This document shows, piece by piece, positions 35,173-43,444 of a stretch of DNA of 64,000 nt; positions within the stretch are counted from its first letter, which is position 1; every line of letters starts with the position of its first letter. Location of the stretch: contig NZ_RHLG01000002.1 of NCBI RefSeq assembly GCF_003712105.1, positions 496,001 to 560,000 of the forward strand. Reading direction: 5' to 3'. The position numbers and the translations under genes were made by a program. Below the pieces are notes generated by a model. It saw only the letters and a program-made list of their open reading frames with translations, was not told the DNA's origin and did no database searches. The DNA comes from Winogradskyella sp. GTDB taxonomy: Bacteria; Bacteroidota; Bacteroidia; Flavobacteriales; Flavobacteriaceae.

Positions 35173-36102
35173 ATGAGTCAATTAAGTGTCAATCACTTAT
35201 TAGGAATTAAGTACCTTAACAAGGAAGACATTCAACTTATTTTTGAAACGGCTGACCAGTTTAAAGAAGTTATTAATAGACCAATTAAAAAAGTCCCTTC
35301 TTTAAGAGACATCACTATTGCTAATTTATTTTTTGAAAACTCTACGCGTACAAAATTGTCCTTTGAACTCGCAGAAAAAAGATTATCAGCCGATGTCATT
35401 AACTTTTCAGCTGGGCAATCTTCAGTTAAAAAAGGCGAAACCTTAATAGATACGGTTAATAATATCTTATCCATGAAGGTAGACATGGTAGTGATGCGAC
35501 ATCCAAGCCCAGGTGCAGGAGTGTTTTTATCAAAACATATCAATGCGAGTATTATAAATGCTGGTGATGGTGCACATGAGCATCCAACTCAAGCCTTACT
35601 TGATACCTATTCTATAAGAGAAGCCTTAGGTGAGGTTAAAGGCAAAAATGTAGTTATAGTTGGAGATATATTGCACAGTCGTGTAGCATTGTCTAATATT
35701 TATGCACTACAATTACAAGGTGCTAATGTCATGGTATGTGGGCCAAAAACATTATTACCAAAATATATAAAGGATTTAGGAGTTAAAGTAGAAACCAACC
35801 TAAAAAAAGCATTAGAATGGTGTGATGTTGCCAATATGCTTCGTGTTCAGAATGAACGCATGGATATCAGTTATTTTCCTTCTACAAGAGAGTATGCCCA
35901 ACAGTATGGCGTTAATAAGGAGTTACTAAACAGCCTAAGTAAAGACATAACAATCATGCATCCTGGACCAATTAATAGAGGTGTTGAGATTACCAGTGAT
36001 GTTGCCGATTCGGACCAATCTATTATTTTAAACCAAGTAGAAAATGGTGTAGCGATAAGAATGGCCGTTATTTACTTGTTAGCCTCTAAAATAAAGCAGT
36101 AG
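35173..36102 (+). CDS. pyrB: Aspartate carbamoyltransferase catalytic subunit
   Basis: Joins carbamoyl phosphate and aspartate in the first committed step of pyrimidine synthesis. The carbamoyl-phosphate site is FENSTRTKLSFELAEKRL (about 55), followed by MRHPSPGAGVF, GAHEHPTQALLDTYSIRE and the aspartate-binding region with HPGPINRGVEI. 309 residues, normal length. No regulatory subunit (pyrI) is adjacent. It is co-transcribed with pyrR and the STAS-like gene, two bases downstream. Confidence 0.97.
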   Translation: MSQLSVNHLLGIKYLNKEDIQLIFETADQFKEVINRPIKKVPSLRDITIANLFFENSTRTKLSFELAEKRLSADVINFSAGQSSVKKGETLIDTVNNILSMKVDMVVMRHPSPGAGVFLSKHINASIINAGDGAHEHPTQALLDTYSIREALGEVKGKNVVIVGDILHSRVALSNIYALQLQGANVMVCGPKTLLPKYIKDLGVKVETNLKKALEWCDVANMLRVQNERMDISYFPSTREYAQQYGVNKELLNSLSKDITIMHPGPINRGVEITSDVADSDQSIILNQVENGVAIRMAVIYLLASKIKQ

Positions 36103-36104
36103 AA

Positions 36105-36437
36105 ATGATATTTAGTAATGACGGAAATATTACAATCATAACCCAAGAGAAAGCCTCTGTAAAGGATTTGGTACGTAAATTAGAGAATGTGTATGATAGA
36201 TATAAGCATAACCATATCATTGTAAATCTTTCAAGCTTAGAACAGATTTCTCTAGAAGAAATTATAGAATTTTTGAGAATAAGTAATACGCACAGAGCAG
36301 ATAAAAAGTCTTTTGTTATTGTATCTGATAAGGTTAATCTGGATGAAATGCCAGATGAGATTTGTGTGGTTCCGACACTTCAAGAAGCATATGATATCAT
36401 CGAAATGGAAGATATAGAGCGCGATTTAGGATTTTAA
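36105..36437 (+). CDS. STAS-like small protein between pyrB and rnz
   Basis: A soluble 110-residue protein with alternating strands and helices (NGNITIITQEKASVKDLVRK, HIIVNLSSLEQISLEEIIEF, KSFVIVSDKVNLDEMPDE, VPTLQEAYDIIEMEDIERD), the order and spacing of a STAS-like fold. Proteins of this size beside rnz in Flavobacteria are sometimes labelled ribonuclease Z; this one has no metallo-beta-lactamase motif, so that label would be wrong. It starts two bases after pyrB, implying co-transcription. Function unknown. Confidence 0.85.
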   Translation: MIFSNDGNITIITQEKASVKDLVRKLENVYDRYKHNHIIVNLSSLEQISLEEIIEFLRISNTHRADKKSFVIVSDKVNLDEMPDEICVVPTLQEAYDIIEMEDIERDLGF

Positions 36438-36533
36438 TATAAAAGCCCATAATGGGCAATTGGAAGAGAGTAACCAGTGCCAATTTACATGATTAAATTA
36501 TTAAAATAATAGTAGTTACAGAAATTCAAATAA

Positions 36534-37439
36534 ATGAAATTGACCATTTTAGGCTGCTATAGCGCTACTCCTAGAACGTTTACTAACCCAACTTCGCAAG
36601 TATTGGATATTCGTAATCACTTGTTTTTAATTGATTGTGGTGAAGGCACACAAGTTCAATTAAGAAAAAATAGAATCAAATTTTCACGTATAAAGCACAT
36701 TTTTATTTCGCATTTACACGGTGATCATTATTTTGGTTTAGTGGGTTTAATATCTACGTTCAGATTATTAAAACGAGAAACTGACCTTCATATTTATGGT
36801 CCAAAAGGTCTAAAGGAAGTTATTACACTTCAGATGAAGTTATCTGATTCGTGGACAAATTATAAGCTTATTTTTCATGAACTAACTTCAAAAGAATCAG
36901 AATTAATATTCGAAGATGATAAGGTTGAAGTCTATACAATACCACTTCAACATCGAGTTTACACAAATGGATTTTTGTTCAGAGAAAAATTAGGTGAACG
37001 TAAATTAGATATGAACGCCGTGCTTAATGAAGATATCGAAGTGGCATACTTTAGAAAACTTAAACAAGGCTTTGATGTTGAAAATAAAAAAGGCGAAATA
37101 GTGAAGAATGCGTCTGTAACATTACCGCCTGAAGCCCCAAAGAGTTATGCGTTTTGCAGTGACACAGCTTATGATGAGGATAAAATTTCATTAATCAAAG
37201 ACGTAGATGTCTTGTATCATGAATCAACGTTCCTTGAAAAAAATGCAAATCTTTGCGAGACAACAAAGCATAGTTCAGCCAAACAAGCTGCTACTATTGC
37301 AAAAAAGGCGAATGTGGGACAATTAATTTTAGGGCACTATTCTACACGTTATGATGACATCTCTTTATTTAAAGAAGAAGCAGAACCTATTTTTGCAAAT
37401 GTAGATTTAGCAGATGATGGAAAAGTCTTCGAGTTTTAA
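36534..37439 (+). CDS. rnz: Ribonuclease Z
   Basis: A 301-residue metallo-beta-lactamase-fold endonuclease that trims the 3' end of tRNA precursors. The zinc motif is SHLHGDHYFGLVG (about 60-72), with further ligands in FCSDTAYDED and LGHYSTRYDD; the N-terminal LTILGCYSATP and FLIDCGEGTQVQLRK segments are typical. Length is that of short-form RNase Z. No other gene lies in the 96-base gap before it, which contains only a small GCCCAT/ATGGGC hairpin. Confidence 0.95.
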   Translation: MKLTILGCYSATPRTFTNPTSQVLDIRNHLFLIDCGEGTQVQLRKNRIKFSRIKHIFISHLHGDHYFGLVGLISTFRLLKRETDLHIYGPKGLKEVITLQMKLSDSWTNYKLIFHELTSKESELIFEDDKVEVYTIPLQHRVYTNGFLFREKLGERKLDMNAVLNEDIEVAYFRKLKQGFDVENKKGEIVKNASVTLPPEAPKSYAFCSDTAYDEDKISLIKDVDVLYHESTFLEKNANLCETTKHSSAKQAATIAKKANVGQLILGHYSTRYDDISLFKEEAEPIFANVDLADDGKVFEF

Positions 37440-37497
37440 ACTAAAACAATTCACAACACTTTAGCTTTTTAACCTCCTATTATCAAGTCAAAAAAAG

Positions 37498-37505
37498 TAA
37501 CTTTG
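37498..37505 (+). promoter_or_regulatory. Promoter -7 element (TAACTTTG) of pdxH
   Basis: Exact match to TAnnTTTG, 19 bases before the pdxH ATG. No TTG is found at the proper -33 distance. Confidence 0.5.
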
Positions 37506-37523
37506 CTGTAAACCATAACATGT

Positions 37524-38171
37524 ATGGAAAACGATTTAAGCAATTACAGAAAGTCTTATGAAAAAGGCGAATTACTTCTAAGTAATGTGCCAGAAAATCC
37601 TATTGAGTTATTTAGAGATTGGTTTATTGAAGTTGATACACATTTTAACCAAGGAGAAACTAATGCCATGACCATTTCTACTATAGGCTTAGATGGTTTC
37701 CCAAAAAGCAGAGTCGTGCTACTAAAGAAATACACGCATGAAGGTTTTGTATTTTACACCAATTACAATAGCGAAAAAGGAAAAGCCATATTAGCTAACC
37801 CTAATGTATGTTTATCATTTTTTTGGCCAATGGCTGAACGTCAAGTCATTATTAAAGGTGTAGCAGAAAAAATTGCAGAAAACTTAAGCGATGGGTATTT
37901 CGAATCCCGTCCACGCGGCAGTCAGTTAGGTGCAGTAGTATCTAATCAAAGTGAAGTTATTGTTAATAGAGTAGAGTTAGAAGATAAATTAAAAGCGCTT
38001 GAATCTCAATTTGAAGGAAAAGAGATTACAAGGCCTAAACATTGGGGTGGATTTATAGTAAAACCTGCTGAGATAGAGTTTTGGCAGGGTCGACCTAATA
38101 GACTGCATGATAGGATTAGGTATATATTGACATCAAATTATAGTTGGAAAATAGAAAGATTATCACCTTAA
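37524..38171 (+). CDS. pdxH: Pyridoxamine 5'-phosphate oxidase
   Basis: The FMN enzyme that makes pyridoxal 5'-phosphate from pyridoxine or pyridoxamine 5'-phosphate. Diagnostic segments are AMTISTIGLDGFPKSRVVLL, FVFYTNYNSEKGKAI, the SRPRGSQLGAVVSNQS loop and the C-terminal FWQGRPNRLHDRI. 215 residues, full length. It probably has its own promoter. Confidence 0.97.
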   Translation: MENDLSNYRKSYEKGELLLSNVPENPIELFRDWFIEVDTHFNQGETNAMTISTIGLDGFPKSRVVLLKKYTHEGFVFYTNYNSEKGKAILANPNVCLSFFWPMAERQVIIKGVAEKIAENLSDGYFESRPRGSQLGAVVSNQSEVIVNRVELEDKLKALESQFEGKEITRPKHWGGFIVKPAEIEFWQGRPNRLHDRIRYILTSNYSWKIERLSP

Positions 38172-38256
38172 GCCAGCAATAGATAAAGTGTATCAAATAT
38201 TCGATTAAAAGCACTTAAAATTCAAAATGCGTTAGTAAACAACGATTAAAAACATA

Positions 38257-38291
38257 AAAAATCGACGAAATACATGTTTTTTATCGATTTT
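38257..38291. repeat. Inverted repeat between pdxH and the CAP gene
   Basis: AAAATCGA (38257-38264) and TCGATTTT (38284-38291) flank a 19-base loop. It may be a weak terminator for pdxH or a regulatory site for the next gene; the 189-base gap shows nothing else. Confidence 0.35.
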
Positions 38292-38360
38292 AACATTTTA
38301 TTAACACTATTAACTAAACAGTAGGTTACTTTAGTAATCCCAAATCTAAATAACCTACTT

Positions 38361-38852
38361 ATGAAAGTAAGACTATTACTATCAGCTATCGCTGTTTTCG
38401 CCCTAATGTCTTTGACGTCATGTTCGTCTGAAGATTTCACAGAACAAGAGGTATTAAGTATCGCTGACGCTCCTCAAGCTAAGCCTTTAGAGATTGAAAT
38501 ATTAGAATTAATTAATGCCTACAGGATTAGTAAAGACTTAAACCCATTAACTAATAATACTACTGTTAAAGCAGTTGCGTATACGCATACAGATTACATG
38601 AGAGAAGTTAATAATGTTTCTCATGATAATTTTTATGCACGTAAGCAAAGCCTACAAGAAAATCAAAACGCGCAAACCGTTTCAGAAAATGTGGCATTTG
38701 GTTATACATCAGCAGAATCTTTAGTTAATGCATGGATTAATAGTCCATCTCATAGAAATAACATCGAAGGAAATTATACAGACTTTGATATTTCTGCAGA
38801 ACAAGATGAAGAAGGAGACTGGTATTACACAAACATATTTATTAAGAAGTAA
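38361..38852 (+). CDS. CAP (SCP/PR1) domain lipoprotein
   Basis: A 163-residue lipoprotein with lipobox LTSC (Cys21). The mature part is a CAP domain: ILELINAYRISKDLNPLT, the His in AVAYTHTDYMRE, the VSHDNF segment, the Glu in TVSENVAFGY and the signature WINSPSHRNNIEGNYTDF. Function in bacteria is unknown; the family is extracytoplasmic. A strong terminator follows, so it is monocistronic. Confidence 0.93.
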   Translation: MKVRLLLSAIAVFALMSLTSCSSEDFTEQEVLSIADAPQAKPLEIEILELINAYRISKDLNPLTNNTTVKAVAYTHTDYMREVNNVSHDNFYARKQSLQENQNAQTVSENVAFGYTSAESLVNAWINSPSHRNNIEGNYTDFDISAEQDEEGDWYYTNIFIKK

Positions 38853-38882
38853 GTAATAATAATTATAATTAATGTTAGTAAG

Positions 38883-38914
38883 CCGTATGAGTTTTTAATT
38901 CATACGGTTTTTTT
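38883..38914 (+). terminator. Terminator of the CAP gene
   Basis: CCGTATGA (38883-38890) pairs with TCATACGG (38900-38907), then a T run. The rest of the 312-base gap up to 39164 shows only the opposing terminator at 39103-39134. Confidence 0.9.
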
Positions 38915-39102
38915 AGTTATGTACCTTTAATCGAATCTCAATTTAAGATGTGTATAAGTCTCTCGCTCCAATTATTAGTCCTGTATTCTCTTAGGAAATA
39001 TCTAACAAAGTATTTAAAGCTTATATCAGCTGTTTATTAAAGAAATTGATATACAGCTATCAAATAATGTAATTTAGTCTTTAGAATTGGGCTTAATTCC
39101 AA

Positions 39103-39134
39103 TAAAAAAAAGCTAGAGACAGGATGCTCTAGCT
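39103..39134 (-). terminator. Terminator of the adhesin-PorP-OmpA operon
   Basis: On the reverse strand AGCTAGAG / CTCTAGCT (39127-39134 with 39111-39118) is followed by a run of nine T. Confidence 0.9.
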
Positions 39135-39164
39135 TTTAAATATAATTGATTGATTTAGGTTCTA

Positions 39165-41081
39165 TTATTCTTTAAGAATATAGAAATAAGATCTTCTATT
39201 TAACTGATGTTCTTCTTTAGAACATTTAACACCATTAGAACATCTGTTAAGTAATTGAGACTCACCATAACCAATTGCGCTCTCAATTCTGTCCGCTTCT
39301 ATTCCGCGAGAAATTATATAATCTCTCGTAGATTTAGCACGTCTATCAGAAAGTCTCATATTATAGCGTTCACCACCACGACTGTCAGTATGCGATTCAA
39401 TCTTAATGACCATAGTTGGATGTTTTCGCATGACATCAACAATATTTTCAAGCTCAAATTGCGCATCTGTTCTAATATTCCATTTGTCAAAATCAAAGAA
39501 TATCGGATTAATAACGATTTGATTATCAACAATTAAAGGAATTAATTTTAGGTCAGCGACATTCACTTTTTCATTCTCGTCAGAAGTTGCTACTGTTTTT
39601 TGATCATCTTTAAAGTCTGGCTTAGTACCTAATACCGTATACGTTTTATTACAAAGTAGGTTTTCAAATATGTATTTACCGTCTACATCTGTAGTATATT
39701 CTTTTAGAATTTTACCATCTTCATCAATTAACTTTACGGTCGCTTCCGGAATTACCTCATTAGTTCTATCATCTCTAACAACACCAGTTATGGTTTGTTC
39801 ACAGAAATACGTGTTAAAGGCATAAATATCGTCACTTCCTTTTCCGCCTTCACGATTTGATGATAAATAACCTTCTTTCGTATCAGAATCAAAGTTATAT
39901 GCAAAATCATCAAAACTTGAATTAAATGGCTCACCAAGATTAACGCTTTGAGCATTTTCGTCATTGATAATATTAGATTTATAGATATCTAATAAACCAT
40001 AGTTAATAAAACCATCTGAAGAATAATATAATGTTCCGTCTTTAGCAATAAATGGAAATGTATCTCTACCAGGTGTATTTACCTTATCACCTAAATTACG
40101 AGGTGCAGAATACGTACCATCATCATTGATATCTACGACGTATAAGTCAGATTCGCCTAAACCACCTTCGCGGTCTGAAGAAAAATATAATTGTTTATTA
40201 TCTGGACTTAATGCAGGATGTGCTGTTGAGTATTCTCTTGAGTTAAATGGAAGTATTTCCAAGTCGCCCCATTCATTATTGTCATTAAGCGTTGCTTTGT
40301 AAAGTTCTAAATGCGTAGTTCCTTTTTTGTCATAACCAAGACGCTTTTTAGTGACTAGATTATCTCTTGTAAAGTACATAGTTTTACCATCGTTAGTAAT
40401 GGCGATAGAGGACTCATGGTATTGCGAGTTTATTCTACTTCCAGGTACTTTACTAGAATTGTCAAATGATAATGATTTATTAGTTCTGTCAACGTTTATT
40501 TGATATACATCCAAAAATGGCTCTTTGTTCCAGTCATAAACTTTTGAAGACTCATCTCGAGATGAAGCATAATAAAGTGTATTGTCCTTTACAAAACTAC
40601 CAAAGTCAGACTTTTCAGAATTAAAATCAACGTTGATGAGTTCTACAAGATTACGTTCGTCAATCTCACCAGTAATTTTATAGATATTAAAATCATCTTG
40701 AATATAAGTTTTACCTTCAGTGCCACTATCTTGTCTTTCTTTTAGTTTATTGGCCCATACTTCAGCTTTATCATATTGTTTAGTACTTATCAAAGATTGA
40801 ATATACTTATAGATATATTCTGAATCTAATTTGTCTTCGTACTTATCTACCGCTAAACCATACCAATAAGAAGATTTTTCAGTATTTGTGTTATTGTAAT
40901 AAGCATCACCTAAACGTGTTAAAACATGCATAGAACTGTCACCGTCTTTTACAGCAATTTCATAAAGTTCAATTGCTTTAACATAGCCATATCCTTTGAA
41001 GAACTTATCAGCTAGCTTCAATTGTGCAAAGCTTGTGGAAAAACAAATTGCAAATAATAATGTTAGTAGTCTTGTTTTCAT
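39165..41081 (-). CDS. OmpA family protein with TPR, PD40 and carboxypeptidase-regulatory-like domains
   Basis: About 638 residues. After the signal peptide (MKTRLLTLLFAICFSTSFAQ) come TPR-like helices (about 20-110), beta-propeller PD40 repeats (about 170-420, e.g. HPALSPDNKQLYFSSDREGG), a CarboxypepD_reg-like sandwich (TITGVVRDDRTNEVIPEATV) and a C-terminal OmpA peptidoglycan-binding domain (IESHTDSRGGERYNMRLSDR). Genes like this commonly accompany PorP/SprF and a T9SS adhesin. ATG 41081 starts the signal peptide; ATG 41093 would add four residues. It is the last gene of the operon, 14 bases after porP/sprF. Confidence 0.92.
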   Translation of the reverse strand: MKTRLLTLLFAICFSTSFAQLKLADKFFKGYGYVKAIELYEIAVKDGDSSMHVLTRLGDAYYNNTNTEKSSYWYGLAVDKYEDKLDSEYIYKYIQSLISTKQYDKAEVWANKLKERQDSGTEGKTYIQDDFNIYKITGEIDERNLVELINVDFNSEKSDFGSFVKDNTLYYASSRDESSKVYDWNKEPFLDVYQINVDRTNKSLSFDNSSKVPGSRINSQYHESSIAITNDGKTMYFTRDNLVTKKRLGYDKKGTTHLELYKATLNDNNEWGDLEILPFNSREYSTAHPALSPDNKQLYFSSDREGGLGESDLYVVDINDDGTYSAPRNLGDKVNTPGRDTFPFIAKDGTLYYSSDGFINYGLLDIYKSNIINDENAQSVNLGEPFNSSFDDFAYNFDSDTKEGYLSSNREGGKGSDDIYAFNTYFCEQTITGVVRDDRTNEVIPEATVKLIDEDGKILKEYTTDVDGKYIFENLLCNKTYTVLGTKPDFKDDQKTVATSDENEKVNVADLKLIPLIVDNQIVINPIFFDFDKWNIRTDAQFELENIVDVMRKHPTMVIKIESHTDSRGGERYNMRLSDRRAKSTRDYIISRGIEADRIESAIGYGESQLLNRCSNGVKCSKEEHQLNRRSYFYILKE

Positions 41082-41095
41082 AGTAATCTGCATTT

Positions 41096-42013
41096 TTAGA
41101 AGTATCTAGGAGATTTAATTCTTCGGCTTTTAAAGATTTCGAACATTAATAAAACTTCGTGTGTACCGCTAGTAAATGGTCTAATATCGGAAATTGGATA
41201 TTCGTAAGCGTAACCAATTCTCAATTGTTTAGATATTTGAAAGTCTGCAATACCACCGATTGCTGCTGCTTGCTCATTGATACGATATCCACCGCCTATC
41301 CAAAACTTATCATAAAATAAGAAATTAGCAGAGATATCAAATGACAATGGCGCACCGTTAGTAGCTTTTAAGAGAGCAGATGGTTTTAATTTTGTGTTTT
41401 CACTTAGGTCAAATACATAACCACCGGTAAAGTAATAACTTACTCTTTCAAGCGCTTCAAAAGTACCTTGACCAGTAAATTCATTGGTAAGTATTCTAGG
41501 AGCAGAAAGCCCTAAATACCAACGTTCACTATGCCAATATACACCAGCACCAAAGTTAAAATCAAGACGATCTTCAAATCCAAAGATTAGAGGGTCGTTA
41601 GCCTGAGATGCTTGGTAATCTCCATCAAGATTATAGGCTGTAATACCAGCTTTTAGTCCAAAGGCTAGTTCTGAATTTAGTCCAGTTCTAATGGTATAAG
41701 AGAAATCTCCGTATACATACTGAAAGTTTTCAAATCCTAACTCATCATTAATGACCGACAAGCCAACACCGACTTTATCATTTCTTAATGGGGCATGAAT
41801 AGACAAGGTTTGTGTTTGGGGTCCACCTTCAAGCCCTACCCATTGACTTCTATGCAATCCAACAGCACTCAATGTTTCCCTAGATCCAGCATACGCAGGA
41901 TTAATAGAGATTGTATTAAACATATACTGCGTAAACTGCGGAAGTTGTTGAGCAAACGTTACTGAGGTCATCAATAACATAAATGCAATGCCGTAAACTT
42001 TATTTAACTTCAT
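41096..42013 (-). CDS. PorP/SprF family type IX secretion membrane protein
   Basis: A 305-residue outer-membrane barrel with signal peptide (to VTFAQ) and the family start QLPQFTQYMFNTISINPAYAG, then SALGLHRSQWVG-like strands (AVGLHRSQWVGLEGGPQTQT) and a basic C-terminus. SprF of Flavobacterium johnsoniae is needed for secretion and attachment of SprB, and PorP/SprF proteins dock type B-sorted adhesins. It directly follows the giant adhesin gene, so it is the likely partner of that adhesin. Confidence 0.94.
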   Translation of the reverse strand: MKLNKVYGIAFMLLMTSVTFAQQLPQFTQYMFNTISINPAYAGSRETLSAVGLHRSQWVGLEGGPQTQTLSIHAPLRNDKVGVGLSVINDELGFENFQYVYGDFSYTIRTGLNSELAFGLKAGITAYNLDGDYQASQANDPLIFGFEDRLDFNFGAGVYWHSERWYLGLSAPRILTNEFTGQGTFEALERVSYYFTGGYVFDLSENTKLKPSALLKATNGAPLSFDISANFLFYDKFWIGGGYRINEQAAAIGGIADFQISKQLRIGYAYEYPISDIRPFTSGTHEVLLMFEIFKSRRIKSPRYF

Positions 42014-42034
42014 AGGTATCAGTTTTTTACTTTT

Positions 42035-43441
42035 TTATTTGTCAGTAACTACATAAATAGGTCCAGCAAATGGTTCTAAACCACTGTTTCTCAATGTAAC
42101 TACATAATAATATGTTCCAGTTGGGACATTTCCTGAATTTCCTACAGAGGAATTAATAGTCTGTCCACTCCAATCGTTTTGATAATTGTTGTTTTTGTAA
42201 ACAACAGCACCCCAACGGTTGAATATTTGTACTTCAGTAACGAAGCCACATGTCTCAACACCTGTTACTCTAAAGAACTCATTCACAAAGTCTCCATTGG
42301 CAGTAACAGTGTTAGAAATTTCTACATCTTCTTCACCACAAGGAAGAACTACACAATCATCATTAATTGTAATATTAACATCTACTTCAGTAGCACATGT
42401 GTCTCCAATAGTATATCTAAATGTGTATATCTCTCCCACATCACTTTCTTGCGGGTTGAAGAAACTACCATTAATGGTGATATTATTTCCGATTACAATA
42501 GACCATGTACCAGTTGTATCAATACCAGTTTCTAGGAAATCGAATAAATCAATCACACCATCATCGAAACATCTGTCTCCATCAACTGAACTAATTGTAG
42601 GTGTTGTTACTGATATAGTTTGTGTAAAGTTTGCAACATTACCACAACCATCATCAACTGTCCAATCTCTAACAATCTCGTAATCGTCAGTGTTAGGGAA
42701 GAAGTTTATCTCTTCATTGAATATTACGTTAACATCAGCAGAACAATTATCTTCAAAATCTAAATCTGGTATTTCAGGTATAGCATCACATTGTACTGAC
42801 AAAGTATCATCAAAATTAGGTGTTACTAATACAGGAGCAGTTGTGTCTATAACTGTTATTGTCTGAGTAAATGTATCAGAGATATTACCACAACCATCAT
42901 CAAACGTCCAAGTTCTTGTTCTAACATATGCATTAGCACAGTTAGCATCATCAGTTGTTTCATCGCTTACTAACGTAATTACAACATTTGTTGCACAATT
43001 ATCAGTAGCAGTTGGCTCTTGATTTAATGCGTTATCTAGACCATCAGTGTCAGAACACTCTATCGTCGCATCTAAACTACCATTAGGTGTTGTGATTTGC
43101 GGTGCAGTTGTATCAATCACTGTAATAGTTTGTACTGCTGTCGATGGATTACCACAACTGTCAGTAGCTGTCCAAGTACGTGTTATAACAAATTCGCCGT
43201 CGCAAGCTCCTGGTGTAGTTACATCAGAAGATGTTATATCTATAGTAGTACTACATGCATCAGTAGCAGTTGCTACTCCAGTAGCTGTAGTTGATGTATC
43301 ATCAGAACATTCTACAGTTACATCCGCAGGAACAGTTAGCTCAGGAGCAGTAGTATCAACAACCGTAATTGTTTGTGTATCAGATACTGAATTACCAGTA
43401 CAATCTGTAGCAGTCCAAGTACGTGTAATTACTGATTCGCC
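42035..43441 (-). pseudogene. C-terminal part of the giant adhesin, beyond an in-frame stop: HYR-like repeats and T9SS type B sorting domain
   Basis: This segment continues the reading frame of the upstream 43442-51694 gene after a TAA at 43442-43444. From the stop it reads GESVITRTWTATD without further interruption through more HYR-like repeats (IDTTAPQITTP) to the gliding-motility-associated C-terminal domain (EVQIFNRWGAVVYKNNNY, then PTGTYYYVVTLRN), which directs T9SS export and attachment. The first internal ATG in frame is at 43120, but a product from it would have no signal peptide. So it is the severed tail of one original gene. Confidence 0.85.
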
Positions 43442-43444
43442 TTA
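43442..43444 (-). other. In-frame TAA stop interrupting the adhesin gene
   Basis: The reading is ...AGT TGT TAA GGC GAA..., where the next repeat unit has GCT TGC GAC GGC GAA. The frame is open on both sides and the aligned position holds Asp. A single base change from GAA (or CAA, AAA) would give this stop. Confidence 0.85.

Noticed and set aside
36447..36460. GCCCAT/ATGGGC hairpin after the STAS-like gene as a terminator
   Set aside because: No T run follows on the forward strand; the T-rich side is on the strand without a gene.
38246..38440. Reverse open frame over the CAP gene start
   Set aside because: Overlaps the CAP lipoprotein signal sequence and has no supporting features.
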